The notes: generated by a model not told the origin, from the sequence alone. Shown: positions 40,850-53,624, numbered from the stretch's first letter. The stretch: 64,000 nt of DNA from Paramecium octaurelia (GCA_905182995.1 CAJJDP010000115.1:296765-360764), one strand, 5' to 3'. Numbers and translations: made by a program.

Positions 40850-43800
40850 TATTAAAATAGATGATATTGTTGTACAACAAGAAATCTACACTTAGGGATG
40901 GATAAGTTATAGTAATAGCGATTTGAACTATGATGGGTTTTGGTATTACATGACAATAAAGCATGTCAATATTGTTTAGTATATCCACACTAAGTCTGTT
41001 ATTAAAATTACGGTATTAACTACAATGGCTAGTGTTTACACATCTTGGGCACCATGGTTTGGAATTAGAGATTTTTAACTTTTTATTCATCCAAATTATG
41101 TTTGTATCGATCATAATTTAAACCCTTTTGATGGATGTTTTTCTTTCAATTATGATTGTGTTTAGGGTTGTAAGAGTTGCGTAAGAGGGATTTGCATGCT
41201 CTGTTTAGATGGATGGCAATACATAGAAATCAACAAGAGCTGTATTCCTATTTGTGGTGATAATATTTTAACTTCTTAAGAGGAATGTGATGATGGAAAC
41301 TAAAATCCATATGATGGATGCCATAACTGCAAATTTTCTTGTCCTTTAAATTGTGAGTCATGCAAATTTGGTAAATGTCTTTAAAGGATGAATTATTACT
41401 CATTATAAAATTCGTAAAACGAGTGTCTACCATTAAACTTAGTTTCTAATCCTTAAAAAAGAGAATAATATAAACTTCCAATATGTCAAACGTAAAGTTT
41501 TTCGTAATATTACTCAATTGGGATTCCGTTCTATCTTGAAAAAGAGTACAAACATTCTTGCTCACATAATTGTTATGTTTGTGATTTTGAAACATGCTTA
41601 AAGTGTAAACAAAACTATATTTTACAGGATTAATTATGTATTAATGTTTTGGAAAAGAATGATGATGAATAATATCAATATTTTGTGGAAATATTTTACT
41701 TAAAGAGTATTTAAGAAGCCTCAGATTACCTCAAAAAGTAGAGATTTAATCAAATTTAATTCAACTTTAAATATTATTAAAATTACGAAAATAACTATCC
41801 TAATTTAGATTACATTGAAAAATGTAAGAATAAAGTTTTTAGTGTTTGTTTCGAATGTGAAATTGGATATAAACTTAACGTGAATGGTAGAGCATGTATT
41901 CCTTTATGTGATGATGGAATGGTTGTGAATTAAGAAATTTGTTAGAATTAGAACTATTAATAATTAAATGGATGTTTTAAATGCCAACTCAGCTGTTAAA
42001 TGGAGTGTTTGAGCTGTTTAAATGGAATATGTTAAGTTTGTCTTCAAGGATGGTAATTAGTTAATGGCACCTGCTAATAAGTATGTGGAGATGGATTAAT
42101 TGCTGCAATATCATAAGAGCAATGTGATGATACTAATTCAATAGATGGAGATGGATGTTCTCAATGTTTTTTTTAATGTGTGCCGTATTGTTAATATTGC
42201 ATTAGTCAAAAGGAGTGCTTAAGTTGTGAAGAACATTTTGAATTGATAGAGAACCAATGCAAACCGATTTGTGGAGATTTATATATAGTTTAAGGGTTGG
42301 AGGAATGCGATGATGGAAATCAAATATCATATGACGGTTGTGATTATTGTTAGTTCCAATGTGAATTTGATTGCAAATCTTGTGTTGATAGAATATGCAT
42401 AGATAATAGCAATCCATAAGAAGAACCTACTTCAAATGATCCTACACCTTCTACAGAATAGATTGATAATAATTGTAATTAAGGGTGTTTACTTTGTTAG
42501 GAAGATATTTGTTAGGAATGTGAGAAATACTAGACTCTTGAAGATGGTTAGTGCATTAAATGTGGGAATGGGTATAAATCAGATGATGAGTTTTGTGATG
42601 ATGGAAACACTTTCAATAATGATGGATGCTCAAATGAATGCATAATTGAATAAGGTTGGGATTGCAATCTTTCAATTCTTCAATTTAGTCAATGTTATTA
42701 ATTTACCGAGCTTTCTCTTAAGTTCTTGAATCAATCATTTGATTCTTAACACACCAGTTTAACCTATACAAAGAAAGTCAAACTTAATGAATTTAATTAA
42801 TCTTTCTTAGATTTAATGTCTATTGATATTGAAAATATATAGAAAAATCAGTACAATATCAAGATTGAACCAGTAATTCCAATAATTCTTGAATCTGTAC
42901 GAGATATTAATTATATCATAACAATTACTTTTCTTGAAAAGATACAAGATAGGCCAAAATTAACTGTTTCTATAGATGCATCATTTTTGGATGAAAACTA
43001 AATTCTAGTTCCTCCTGGTAGTTCTGATATCTAACTAATGATTCCTCAAGTTATGAATTTTTAATAAATGGAGGCAACAGCTAAATTGTAAGTATTTGGA
43101 CAGAGTATGATGATTGGAATGGGTAGTTTTGGAGCATTTCTTTTATTAACGGGATAGTTTTTACAGTTTTTAGACATTCTGGATGTTTTGTAATACCAAG
43201 CGAACCTTAAGTATATAAACGTAGATTATCCTTAAAATTTATACATCTATTTTTAATCATCAGAATTTGTAACATTAACTCCTATGTTGGTGAAGTTTAA
43301 AGTGGTTGAGACTTTTGATTTGGTGATTAGCTAATAAAATCTTGACAGTAAGGGTAAATTTTAAGAATATGAGATTAATGCAGATATACTCACCAATATT
43401 TATGGTTGCATACTCTAAATTATATTATGCTTTATTGGGTGTTTTTTCATTTATGCTTATAAATTAATATTTAAAAAAAATTGTTTTTCTCCCTTTTTTC
43501 ATCAAAAAGTTAAGTAGGCTAAATCAAAAATCCTTAATTATCTAGCAATTAAATTGTATAATTTTCACAGATAGTTAAGTTAGGTATAATCAAAGAAATT
43601 AAGCTCGGAAGCGATCATTTTATTTCGCACAAATAGTTGGGACTTGATCTTCAAAGTTCTTCTTTATCTACATTCAAATACCTTAAAAGATAACCGATAA
43701 GTGATTTCAACTAGCATCTGTATTACTTTTTTAACTTCACTTGTTATATTACTCATATAACCTTTTCGAAGGAGTAAAACAATAAAAAATGTCAAAAAAT

Positions 43801-44237
43801 AATAACTTGAATCCATTATGTTATTGAAAAAATTAGTATTTTTGCTTTGTTTGATTTACATGCAAGCTTAACCATTGATATAAAGTCTACTATTGTTCTT
43901 TTGCCAATTATTTTTTGTTTGTGTTATAAGTTGTTTTTAATTTATTAGGTCAAAATTTGAATTGTTGATGATATTAATGAATGAAGCACCAATAATGGCA
44001 TTTACTTTTGTTAACATTACATTTTGCTCTGACTTCTCAAACTATTTTACCTCAAATACAAAAATATTAATAGGATTTATATAAATTGGATTGCTTCTTG
44101 TTGGATTATTTGGCCCTATTATTAAATTTTTTAAGTAGCTCATTAATACTATAATTTCCTTTGTAAAATCAAATATGAAGTAGAAATTAAAACCAAAATA
44201 ATTAACTCTATAATTTTTTTAAACATATCAACTTTGA
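39997..44237 (+). CDS. DUF4215-type cysteine-rich membrane protein
   Basis: A 1396-residue protein with an N-terminal signal peptide ([19 protein letters not shown]). Introns at 40296-40320 and 40704-40728, 25 nt each and both GTA...TAG, give an unbroken frame to TGA 44235. The central region (about 41100-42680) is packed with cysteines and holds DUF4215-type units of the form E-x-CDDGN...DGCxx[49 protein letters not shown] and [17 protein letters not shown]. The C-terminal third has several hydrophobic spans ([51 protein letters not shown]). A cell-surface or secretory-membrane location is likely. The ligand and role are unknown. It sits next to the giant cysteine-rich gene in the same orientation, so the two may be related paralogues. 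Confidence 0.85.
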
Positions 44238-45138
44238 CTAAAAAAGGATGAGATCAATTTTTTAATATATAAACAAAGCTTATAGACCAAATTTTTTTCT
44301 TTTATTTCAATATACCCTAAAGATTAAATTTAATCTAACTTATTAATTTAGTTTATATTAAATCGTCTTCATACACAGCCTACTAGGGTTTAATCATCAT
44401 GCGCACGATTATTTAACAATACGATGGTTATATCAAAAATTTAATTGTCCAATCACAAAATCAACCAATTGTTAAGTCTTCTTTTTTTTGGTTCAATTAT
44501 TACCAATTTCAAGAGCAAAGCACGCTGAATTAGATGCTTTTTTAATTCTGTAAGTAGCTGATAAAATAAGTTATAGATTAAAGGAAATATTTTTCTTCCT
44601 ACAAAATAATTGTAAATAAATTTAAGTTAAAAATCTTTTATTTTACCAATATCAATTGTATTTTTTTTTGTAATTTATTTTTCTAGTTTATTTCCTCAAT
44701 ATATATCTTTTGTTATTATGATGTCAGATTAAAAGGCATTTTATGACGTAGGAATCAAAAAGAAAATATAAAATATAACAAATGAGGAAGAAATAAAAAG
44801 ATGATTATTTGAAGGATAATTTTCAAATTTATTCAATATTTTTATATCAAGGAAATAAGTTAAATCTTTTTCTAAAAATTAAATAAATGAATTAGAAAAC
44901 ATTATTCTTATATTTGAAGGTATCCAAAATTTTGAAAAAGAAGGTTCTAATATTATTCGAATATTCTGTATAGCACCTTTAAAGGCATAAAGTTCTTGGA
45001 GAATAAATCATGAATGTATCATTATTCATAGATACCTTAGGTTCCTAAGAAAGAAACCAAAAAGGTCGATTCTTTATATAAAGGAATCAATATAAATATT
45101 ATTGAGGAATTTCGGTAACATTTTCGAGCTCACCTCAT
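44238..45138. other. Gene-poor region leading to telomere-like tract
   Basis: Mostly without a supported gene. A plus-strand frame free of TGA runs from about 44807 to the telomere-like tract and has protein-like pieces (ELENIILIFEGIQNFEKEG, HRYLRFLRKKPKRSILY). It has no clear start and reads through the G/T repeat as alternating W-V, which is not believable protein. It may be a truncated gene whose 3' part was lost at a former chromosome end. Confidence 0.4.
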
Positions 45139-45161
45139 GGGTTTGGGTTTGGGTTTGGGTT
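45139..45161 (+). repeat. Interstitial telomere-type repeat (GGGTTT)
   Basis: Three perfect GGGTTT units followed by GGGTT, on the plus strand, inside otherwise AT-rich DNA and followed by a T10 run. Paramecium telomeres are mixtures of GGGTTT and GGGGTT, so this matches the host telomere. The orientation (G-rich strand 5' to 3' rightward) is that expected for a right-hand chromosome end of the DNA to its left. At under four repeats it is too short to be a functional telomere. Confidence 0.75.
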
Positions 45162-45730
45162 ACGGTAGTTTTTTTTTTAATATATTCTTCTATGTGTAAT
45201 CATGTCCAAAGGATTTGGTCGTTGAGGGTAATTGCCTAATCCACTCAATTATGTTTTCCAATTTATGTTTTAAATTGCATCAAATTATTTGAGTCTTACT
45301 TTAGTTAGACTAATTTAGACTTCAAAAGTTAATAACATCTCCTAAATCATATAACGCCTATGGTCTTTATGATTCAACTTTGAAAATGTAGACTCTACAA
45401 TATGGTTTCAATTTTAAACATTGTAATCGTCAAGCCCATATGTGATCGAGAACAACGCTATCCCATTCAACTTATACTTCACAATGAAATAGCTTTAATG
45501 AAGAATAATGTCTAACTTCATGAGTATTGATTATGAGGATCGACTGTAAGTCTGTAGATTCTTGCAGTTGACTTTATCAATAAAGTATAATCTCAGGAAC
45601 CATCTGTTTAATACTAAATAATAATTTTTAGTATCCATTTCATTAAGTATTTTAAATTGTAAATTGTTTTCAAATTGTTAAAGAGGATATTCTAAAGTAC
45701 CTTACCGCCATCTCTTGTCACAGAAATTAT
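45162..45730. other. Fragmentary coding-like sequence
   Basis: Right of the telomere-like tract. Several short frames on the plus strand have protein-like composition (for example SPKSYNAYGLYDSTLK around 45340-45390, and VIENNAIPFNLYF near 45450) but in different frames with TGA breaks. No start or splice pattern joins them. Probably remains of a gene. Confidence 0.35.
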
Positions 45731-46277
45731 TCAATATTTGATATAACTCCGTTTATCTTTATCTTTTCTTGACGTACTAGTAGAATGCTGAGATGATATA
45801 TGTTTTTTCTCAGATTCAAATCTTATTAGGATATTTTTTAATTTTTTCAAAACCGTTGCATCTGATTTCTTATTTATCAAAGTAATTAAATTCTCACTCA
45901 AAATATTCTATAAAAGATCAGTCACAATGACATTTCTACTATTTGGCAGTTTATTGAATATGAATAAAGGATGGAATACTTTTAAGGACTAATTTCTTCC
46001 TAATTCTTTTAATTGTTTGACAATTTCTACACAGTGATGTAAGTTTTTTAATTGGGTGATTGAAATCGCAACCAATGAAAAATTGTTAATAACGGGAATT
46101 GCGATATTTAATCTTAGAATATTTGCCTCATTCTATGTTTAACTCCTAAAGTTTTTTATAGGTATATAATCACTAGATGGTTCAGAGTTAGAATTAATAG
46201 AATTAATGCAACTGCCATCTAAGTCAAATGCTGTAACAATAATAATAAATTAAACAAACAATTCATTATCAAATCGG
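45731..46277 (-). CDS. Hypothetical protein exon, 5' end unresolved
   Basis: A minus-strand frame ending at TGA 45731-45733. It reads ITAFDLDGS-like sequence (VTAFDLDGSCINSINSNS), then SLVAISITQLKNLHHCVEIV and a Ser/Lys-rich tail (STSTSRKDKDKRSYIKY). A 32-nt intron at 46278-46309 (GTAATT...AACAG in minus sense) appears to precede it, with coding-like VKIVVKLHRF before that, but no start codon was found. No family is recognised. It may be the 3' part of a truncated gene close to the telomere-like tract. Confidence 0.4.
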
Positions 46278-46486
46278 CTGTTAATATTAAAATTCAAAAA
46301 TAGAATTACTGTAATTTTACAACAATTTTCACTGATTAATTAAAACTAAAAAGAAGATTAAAAGGATTGTAGAAAGGTCTTTATTTAAGAAATAATTACA
46401 ATAATTCAATATATCTGCTTGATATTTTATTAAGCATTAATTTACAAATAAAATTCTATATATATTGATATTTATTTGAATAATTC

Positions 46487-47728
46487 TCATAGTGGTTGAT
46501 ATTCTCGAATTTAAATTTCTTTAGATTAATCATCCCAAGTTATTAAATACTGACCATCATTGCTCAATTATCCAAATATAGAAAGAGTATTAAATTGAAT
46601 GGATTACTCAACGTTAAACCCATTATTTTCTGTCTTTCTTATTAAATTGACACATTATTTATGCTTATTCACTAATATCTATTTTTCTTTAATAAACTAT
46701 TATGAAAATAATTGCCAATAATCAGTACCTTAATTTATAGTAATATTTTTTGTTTTAGTGAACTATTTGCTGACACTATTCATCTCATAAACATGCATCA
46801 TGTTGCCATATCTTGGCTGAAATGTGAATAAATCATCGTTGATAAAACATAATCGATATCCTTGTTAATCAACTTTTATATTTTATATAACAATCCACAT
46901 TTTACTTTATTCAGAATACTCAATTACTAATATTCTATTATCTTATCCACAAGAAATAACTTTATCTTGTTGCTCGTTTAAACATAGTTAAAAAACATAA
47001 CTAGTGTGATCAGTGATTGTTTATTAACAAGTCCATTCATTTTGTTTAATCCAAAACTTAATTGTATTATCTGAACTGCTAGAAATAAAAAGATCTTCAT
47101 TGTTATTCAAAATTAAACAATTGATATAATGACTATGTTCTTTAATTATTTATGAGCAATTCCATTAACAATTATCATGGCTTGACCAAATTAAAATAGA
47201 TCCACCACTATCTCCAGAGATTAATTAATTTGATTTTTTCATGAAATTCAAAGTGAATACTTCGTTATTGTGTTAATATAAGGTTTGAATTTATTTTATC
47301 ATGCCCAATTTGAATTCATATATTTTTATTTGGTTATAACAACCAACTGCTACAATTGAACAATCCTCTTTAATTGCAATTACAAAGCAATACTAGTCTT
47401 TCTTAATTGAATTATCTTTAATTATTTAATAAGTAAATAGTTTTGAATCAAATTAAGAACTTGGAGATTTCATTGATTTTATTTATGATTATTATAATTA
47501 ATTTGAATAATACTAATCTGATTATAATTAGATTTGAATTTGGTCTTTTAGTTGATGAATTGTTTAAAGGTTTAAGCTATTAAAGAATTTTTGAATAAAA
47601 GTTGGATTAAGGAATTATTGTAAATTATTTGTCTCTATTAATAATTAAAATATCAATTTAAAGAATTTGAAGAAATGATAGATGTTAAATGGAATTTGGA
47701 TCCATTAATTTATTCTTTTTATAATCAT
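46487..47728 (-). CDS. WD40-repeat protein
   Basis: A beta-propeller-type protein of about 413 residues if started at the ATG at 47728. The open frame runs to TGA 46487-46489. WD40 signatures include LISGDSGGSILIWSSHDN, LFISSSSDNTIKFWIKQN, VISCGQDNRILVIEYSEQ and a final LSNDGQYLITWDDQSKEI. N-terminal to these is a Gln/Asn/Ser-rich region. A further frame with an ATG at 47908 lies upstream but is separated by an in-frame TGA at 47750-47752, so an unrecognised intron or a lost N-terminal zinc-binding part is possible. WD40 proteins of this kind are very numerous in Paramecium. The partner is unknown. Confidence 0.75.
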
Positions 47729-48268
47729 TTTAGACTTCTTTTTATAAAATCAATAATGTTATTGAAAAAGAAATTATTCTAGATTCTTGAGTTTCTAAAA
47801 TTAGCAATTCTAATTTGGATTTTCTATGCTAATACTTGATTAATTCAATTTTATTGGTTTATGACATTTGGGCTTTTTAAGAAGATTAGATAATTTATTT
47901 GCTTACATGATTTAAAATAATCCATTTTTCTTTAATATGTGATCAGTATGTATATTTTTGTTTCTATAGTTTATTATAACTGCTTCGTAAGTTTGAAGGT
48001 TTAATATATCTATTTACAAAGTTATGAATTTTCACTTTATCTCAAAATTAACAATTTCTAGTCAAACTTGTTTGAGATTCTTTACATTAGACCAAATTAC
48101 TTTGTTTATTATTACATTTCCCAACCTGTACAATGATTTCTTTTGTTACCTACTCAACATCTTCATTTCACTAATGGTCTTGGTTAAAACAGCTTATAAT
48201 TAAAAAAAAAATAATATTTGGATATAAAATATATTATTTGTTGAAGATAAAAGTTAGCTTTTTTAATT

Positions 48269-48652
48269 ATGCAACAGTATGATTAAAATAACTTTTAATA
48301 AATTTTATCTATTTTTACTGATCTAAATCAGATTAACACTAAATTCTAAATTCCTGAAGTTAAGATATATGGCACAACTCCTATAGATCGAAAATATAAG
48401 TCTAATTTTTTTTTAATTCTAAGATTTTATGAAATTTAATCGAGATGAATTTGAAAATATCTTTTAATGTCTTATGATGTTAAATTTTTTATAAAGTTAA
48501 GCATCAGTATGATTAGTAAAAAAATATTTATAACAAGAATTATATTGAGCTATTTAATCAATATTGTAGATCCACATATAAATCAAAATTTCAAATTTCC
48601 ATTTCATTTAGATATAACTAAATTTTTAGTTAGAGCATTGTTTGAGAAATGA
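48269..48652 (+). CDS. Possible short gene or fragment
   Basis: Two adjoining frames: 48269-48448 (59 codons, MQQYDQNNFQQILSIFTDL) and 48467-48652 (61 codons, MSYDVKFFIKLSISMISKK). Both have better amino-acid composition than chance, and the second ends LDITKFLVRALFEK. They are in different frames. No GT-AG intron of normal size links them. I do not recognise a family. Treat as a fragment or pseudogene. Confidence 0.3.
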
Positions 48653-48799
48653 ATCTGTAAAAAAAATTAACAAATTGGAATGCACTAAAGAAAAAAATGC
48701 CAATACTGTTCCTTAACTTAATACTAAAACATAGTAGCCAAGAGTTAATAATTAAAATTTAGAAATATAGTTAATATATTTATAACTTTTAAAATTTTA

Positions 48800-51014
48800 A
48801 GTCTTTCTCACTCCCATAGCTATGCTTGCCTTAAGACTATTATTTATAATATTATACGTTTTAAGAAATCCTGATTTCCAAAATCTCTTCATTTCATACC
48901 AAATACCAACCTTTCTGCCATTGTTATATGAACCATCATAGATGTATTAATTTCGACTAAATTGAAATTAAATTTTTGATTTACTCATAAAAATCCTCGC
49001 TGAGATCGATCCATTATCCATTTTTTTGGCCTTCCACATTCTCATCATAAGATCCACCACCTCTTTAACATATATTTGTTTATACATTTTCTCAAATACT
49101 TTATTTTCTCCTCTTTCCCTCCAATAATTATACCAAAATTTAATTTTCTTACCATCCTTATATTCACCTTAATACTTCACTTATTTCCAACTAAAGTAAT
49201 TAAGTTATTGATACTCATAAAACCAATCACATACTTCTACCCAAATCCCCACTTTTCTACCAAATCCATCATATAATCCACCACCTCTAAATAAACTCAA
49301 AAAATATTTCTACAGCCATTCTCTTTTTTTCCTCTTTAGATCAACTTCCCAAAATATATCCCATAGGCCAAACTTTTAACCACTTTTATATTCACCAATA
49401 TAAATTATTTATGACTATCCTAATCCGTCTCCAAAATTCTTACTCAACTCGACCCATTTACCAACTTTTACATCCGGCGATTCTTCGTCATACTATCCGC
49501 CACCTCTAAATTAGGCTAATGTATATCATCCTCTTACATGAGCTTGAATTCTTTATTTAATACTCTATCCCTAAAATGGGCATTCCATTAACCTACTTTT
49601 AACCCATTTATATATTCACCAGAATAGATGACTTAAATATATCTAGCATAAAAAATTAATAATACCTACTCCTAAAAGTTTCATAGCTCAATTCTATCCA
49701 TTTTCCAATTTTTTAACCGTTTTCTCTCCAATCATATATACCTCCACCACTAAAATAATGACTATATTTGATATATTACATCTGCTCATTCTTTCCATTA
49801 AACTTAAAATAAGTATTCCATCTACCAACTTTAACTCCTTTTCGATATTCTCCTTCAATAATAATTTAACTCTTTCTAAAGCAATATTTAATAATAATTT
49901 TTTCTACTCGTTAAATCCTTCACATAACTCAATCCATTTTCCAACCTTTTGATTTCTTTCTTGCTAATCATATACCCCTCCTCCTCTAGATAAATTATTA
50001 TATTCTCAATTACATCACTTCATTATTTCCATCAAACTTTAAATATGTATTCCATCTACCAATTTTTGCATCCTTTTGATATTCTCCTTTAAAACTAACT
50101 TAATTATCTCTATATGAATTATGAATCATTATAATATTTCTACTCATAAAACTCATCACTAAGCTCAATCCACATTCCAATTTTTTGACCATCTCCATTT
50201 TCATCATAGCTTCCACCACCACTTAACAGCATAAAAATGAAAAATACAGATGCTCAAATAGTTAATCTTGTCCTTTAATTCTTAAATAAGTATCCCATTT
50301 ACCAATTTTTTTACCATTTTGATACTCTCCACAGAAAGTAACTTAATTTAATCTAATTATTTGCATGGAATAATACTCCCAAAAATTATTGGTTATCTCA
50401 GTCCATTTTCCAATCTTGTTTGATTGTTTATCGTACTATCCATATCCGCTAAATTAATTTTCATAAAATTGATTACATTACTTCATCCTCAAATATACTC
50501 CTCCATAATCCTATTTTCTAATCATCTAAATATTCTCCTACTTCATACACTTGACCATGACTATATTATCATTATTATATCAATTACCTGCAATAACATG
50601 GTATTGGTTCTTTCCATAAGCCTTATTTCAATCCTAATTCTGAGTAGTTTCCCCCTACTTCTTCTAAAATTAGACCTTTCCATCTTGCTGACCAGTTCCC
50701 AATTTTCTTATTATTTTAACCATATTATCCGAACCATCTTAGATGTTGTATTTTTTCTAGATTAATAATAGTTTTAGGATTCTCTTAAAAATCTTATATT
50801 TAATCACTAATTATTTAAGATTAGGGGGTCCTTACATGCCAAGTATCTATCCATTTATTGTTTTGCATATTAATTCCAAGTATTTATTAAATATGATTAG
50901 AAAATTGGTTTTTACAAATTAACGAAAGTTTGCATTCCAAATTGAACACTCCATTTCTTCTGTCCTTTCATCTGAAAATACATCTGCTGTAATTTCCTTT
51001 TTTGGAAATATCAT
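48800..51014 (-). CDS. Tandem MORN-variant (MORN_2-like) repeat protein with introns in each unit
   Basis: Read on the minus strand from an ATG at 51014. About seven units of roughly 230 bp follow one another. Glycine-rich starts (GGG-x-YD) lie near 50445, 50215, 49983, 49747, 49502, 49281 and 49058. Each unit encodes GGGxYDxxGxKxGKWIELxDxF, an intron, then GEYxxGxKIGRWNTY, often with a second intron. In one unit the introns are a 34-nt GTAGAA...ATAG and a 28-nt GTAATT...CTAG. The G-x-Y-x-x-G-x-K-x-G-x-W pattern is that of MORN-variant (PF07661, YwqK-like) repeats. The C-terminal end near 48800 is not resolved. The role is unknown. The repeats are diverged, unlike the array at 62-63.5 kb. Confidence 0.65.
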
Positions 51015-52227
51015 AATGGAAGAAATTATTTATTTGTAAAAATATTCAATACATTTATTAAATCTTTTACTACTTAATGAATAAGAAACTGTTTAATACT
51101 ATTGAGAATTTTTAATGTAATTAATAAGACTAATTCTGAGGACTTGTGAGAAATTTGGAAATCAAGTTCGAAATTGTTAATTTATTCGATTAAATATTGA
51201 AAATGCAGAAAAATAATTTTACTTCACTTAATAACTTTTTAATTATATCGATCTGATTCTTCAAATCAACTGTTAAGATAGAATCCATACACATACACAA
51301 ACCTAGTAATAAGTATCCAATATCTATTCGATCCAAATATTGTTTTAAAAATAAAAGTTATATGAAAAAAAAACTCTTAATATAATCATACAAATAGGAA
51401 ATCTGAATTTATAGTATGTGTTATTTGAATTAAATTTTAAAATAGCAATCATAAAATAAATCAATATTCATTGACAATTTCATTTAATAATATGTGTTGT
51501 CAACAGAAAAAGATCGAGAGACTAGATGAATAAAAAAATAAACAATATAAAACTTACATTAATGTTTTGTTACTGTAATGCCAAAAAGGTAGTTTATTAT
51601 TTACTAAAAACTATCGATTTAGGTTATAGGACGATTTCGAACTTTAATATTTGATATATTTTATTATATGAACTTATTTATAATTTAAGATCTTCCAAAT
51701 TACATATTATCTACTCTTTTGTAGAGTTTAATTAAGCTATTAAAGCTTGTAATAATTCTAAGTTAGATTAATTAGTTAATTGTTGGATTAAAAGGTTCTC
51801 GTCAGTTAATTGCTAACCTTTTTTTCATTAAAATTAAAATTGATGTAGTTGGATAATAATTAAGCATCAATTTAATCTTGAATCAAATACTCTTAAAATA
51901 ATTTGAATGAATCTAAACTTTTTCAAGATTGCATTTGATTTTTTAAATATAATCAGATTCCCAGCAAATTAATCGTATGGCAACTAAATTTTTTAACTTT
52001 AATTAATTAGTTATTCCAAAACTTCTTATTTTGTGGTTCCTTATTATCTTAGATATGCTAATCCAATTGTTAGAGATATTTATATAATCATTTTATCTGA
52101 AAACCACATTGTAGTTAATTTTCGCTTGAATCTTCAATAAAAAAATTTTCTATAAATTGAATTTTAATAGAATAAAAAATTGAAATCATTACTTATAAAA
52201 ACATATCTTAGATATTAAATATAAAAA
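51015..52227. other. Gene-free AT-rich interval
   Basis: About 1.2 kb with no coding signal on either strand, between the minus-strand MORN-variant gene and a plus-strand gene, so promoters for both must lie here. Short inverted AT patches occur, but nothing that can be named. Confidence 0.45.
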
Positions 52228-53624
52228 ATGATTTAGAAATTAGATATGAGATTAAAATGTTAAGAAGGTGATCATTAGGATGGGATAGAGACGATATGTT
52301 ACAATTAATTTTGTAGTGAATATAGATTAAATAGTTTTTAATTTATTAAAGAATGTGATGATTTGATTGAAGATCTTAATTAATTTGTAGAAAGTCTCAA
52401 TCAATCATTTTCTGTATTAAAAAGAGGAATCAGAGAAAAATATTCATTACAAAAAGAAAAAATAATAAAATTAAACTCATAGGATAATAAGGTTATAAAA
52501 GAAATCCAAAAACATTTATAGTCATCTATAAATTCTGAATAATATGACTTATTAATGAGTGATTAAATAATGATTACCAATCAAAATATATCTGTTTAAG
52601 AAAATGAATAAATTTAATAGTCAAACAATTAATAAATCATTATTAATAAGGAGAATACAGAAAAAACGTAATTATTAGTAGAAATGAGAGAGAAAGAAAA
52701 TTAACTCTAAAATGATTTTTAAGATTTATAATCTTAGAGTATTTTTTAATAATATTTAGACTTTTAATTGAAGAAAGATATCTAACAATAAATTGAAGCC
52801 AAAGATGGAGACAATAAAAGATTTAGAGAAGAAATAGATTCAGTTTAAAAAGAAATATATAAATAAAACACTTAATTTGAGAAAGATATATAAAAACTAG
52901 AAAATTTAATTAAAGTAAAAGATGAGGATATTGGCAACTTAAAAGGACAGATTGAATCTATCAATTAAATGAATATTTATCTTGAGAAGAGTTTGTATAA
53001 CTTTAACCCAAATTATAGAGTTTTAAATAAAATCTTAGTAATTCTTTGATATTATTATTATAATAGTTATCATAATTTTAACAGCAGTTAACTTTTTCAC
53101 CAACACATAAGGAGACTCATTGTTAAGTTACATAAAATGGGAAGATAGTTGAAAATGGTAACTTCTGTTTGTGCAATTAGACAATTCCTAAAAATGAAGT
53201 CACATAGTTTGCATTCAAAATTATTTAGCTAAATACTGTTTATTGTTATATTGGTATTGGGAATTTAGAGATAATATAAAAGAATTAGTTTTGTAGTGGT
53301 GTAGGTTGTGGAACTGGGTAATGGCTTATTCTTTTATTTAGATCTTATTTAATAAGGCCAGATAAATTGTTTTTTTCAAACCATGAACAAGATAAAAATG
53401 GGTAATAATCATCATTTGAATTCAAAACAAATGATGTTATTACAATAGAAGTAGATATGAAAAATAAAAATATCAAATGGACAAATTTGGATTCAAACCA
53501 ATCCTTTGTAATTTTGATTAAAAATAAATTATTTTAGACTGCAAAAATAGAAACAAATTATGATTACTAACCTTGTGCGTGGGTCGGTGGTAATAAATTA
53601 TAAATATTACAATAAATTATATGA
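52228..53624 (+). CDS. Zinc-binding, coiled-coil and SPRY-like domain protein
   Basis: A 455-residue product with one intron (53038-53066, 29 nt, GTA...TAG). The N-terminus has a B-box-like cysteine/histidine cluster (CQEGDHQDGIETICYNQFC). A long Glu/Lys/Gln coiled coil (about residues 40-270) follows, then a SPRY/B30.2-like C-terminal domain with FAFKIIQLNTVYCYIGIGNL, a long loop, and FEFKTNDVITIEVDMKNKNI followed by KW, ending CAWVGGNK. This order resembles TRIM-type proteins lacking the RING. Such proteins form a large family in Paramecium, with unknown ligands. Intact and in frame, unlike most of its neighbours to the right. Confidence 0.72.

Noticed and set aside
45139-45161. Protein-coding reading of the G/T repeat as alternating Trp-Val
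   Set aside because: Alternating W-V translation is a side effect of GGGTTT repeats and matches the telomere sequence better than any protein.
49758-50765. Plus-strand hydrophobic frames in 49.0-50.8 kb
   Set aside because: They are complements of the MORN-variant repeat gene on the minus strand. Their Ile/Leu/Phe/Ser-rich composition is an antisense effect.
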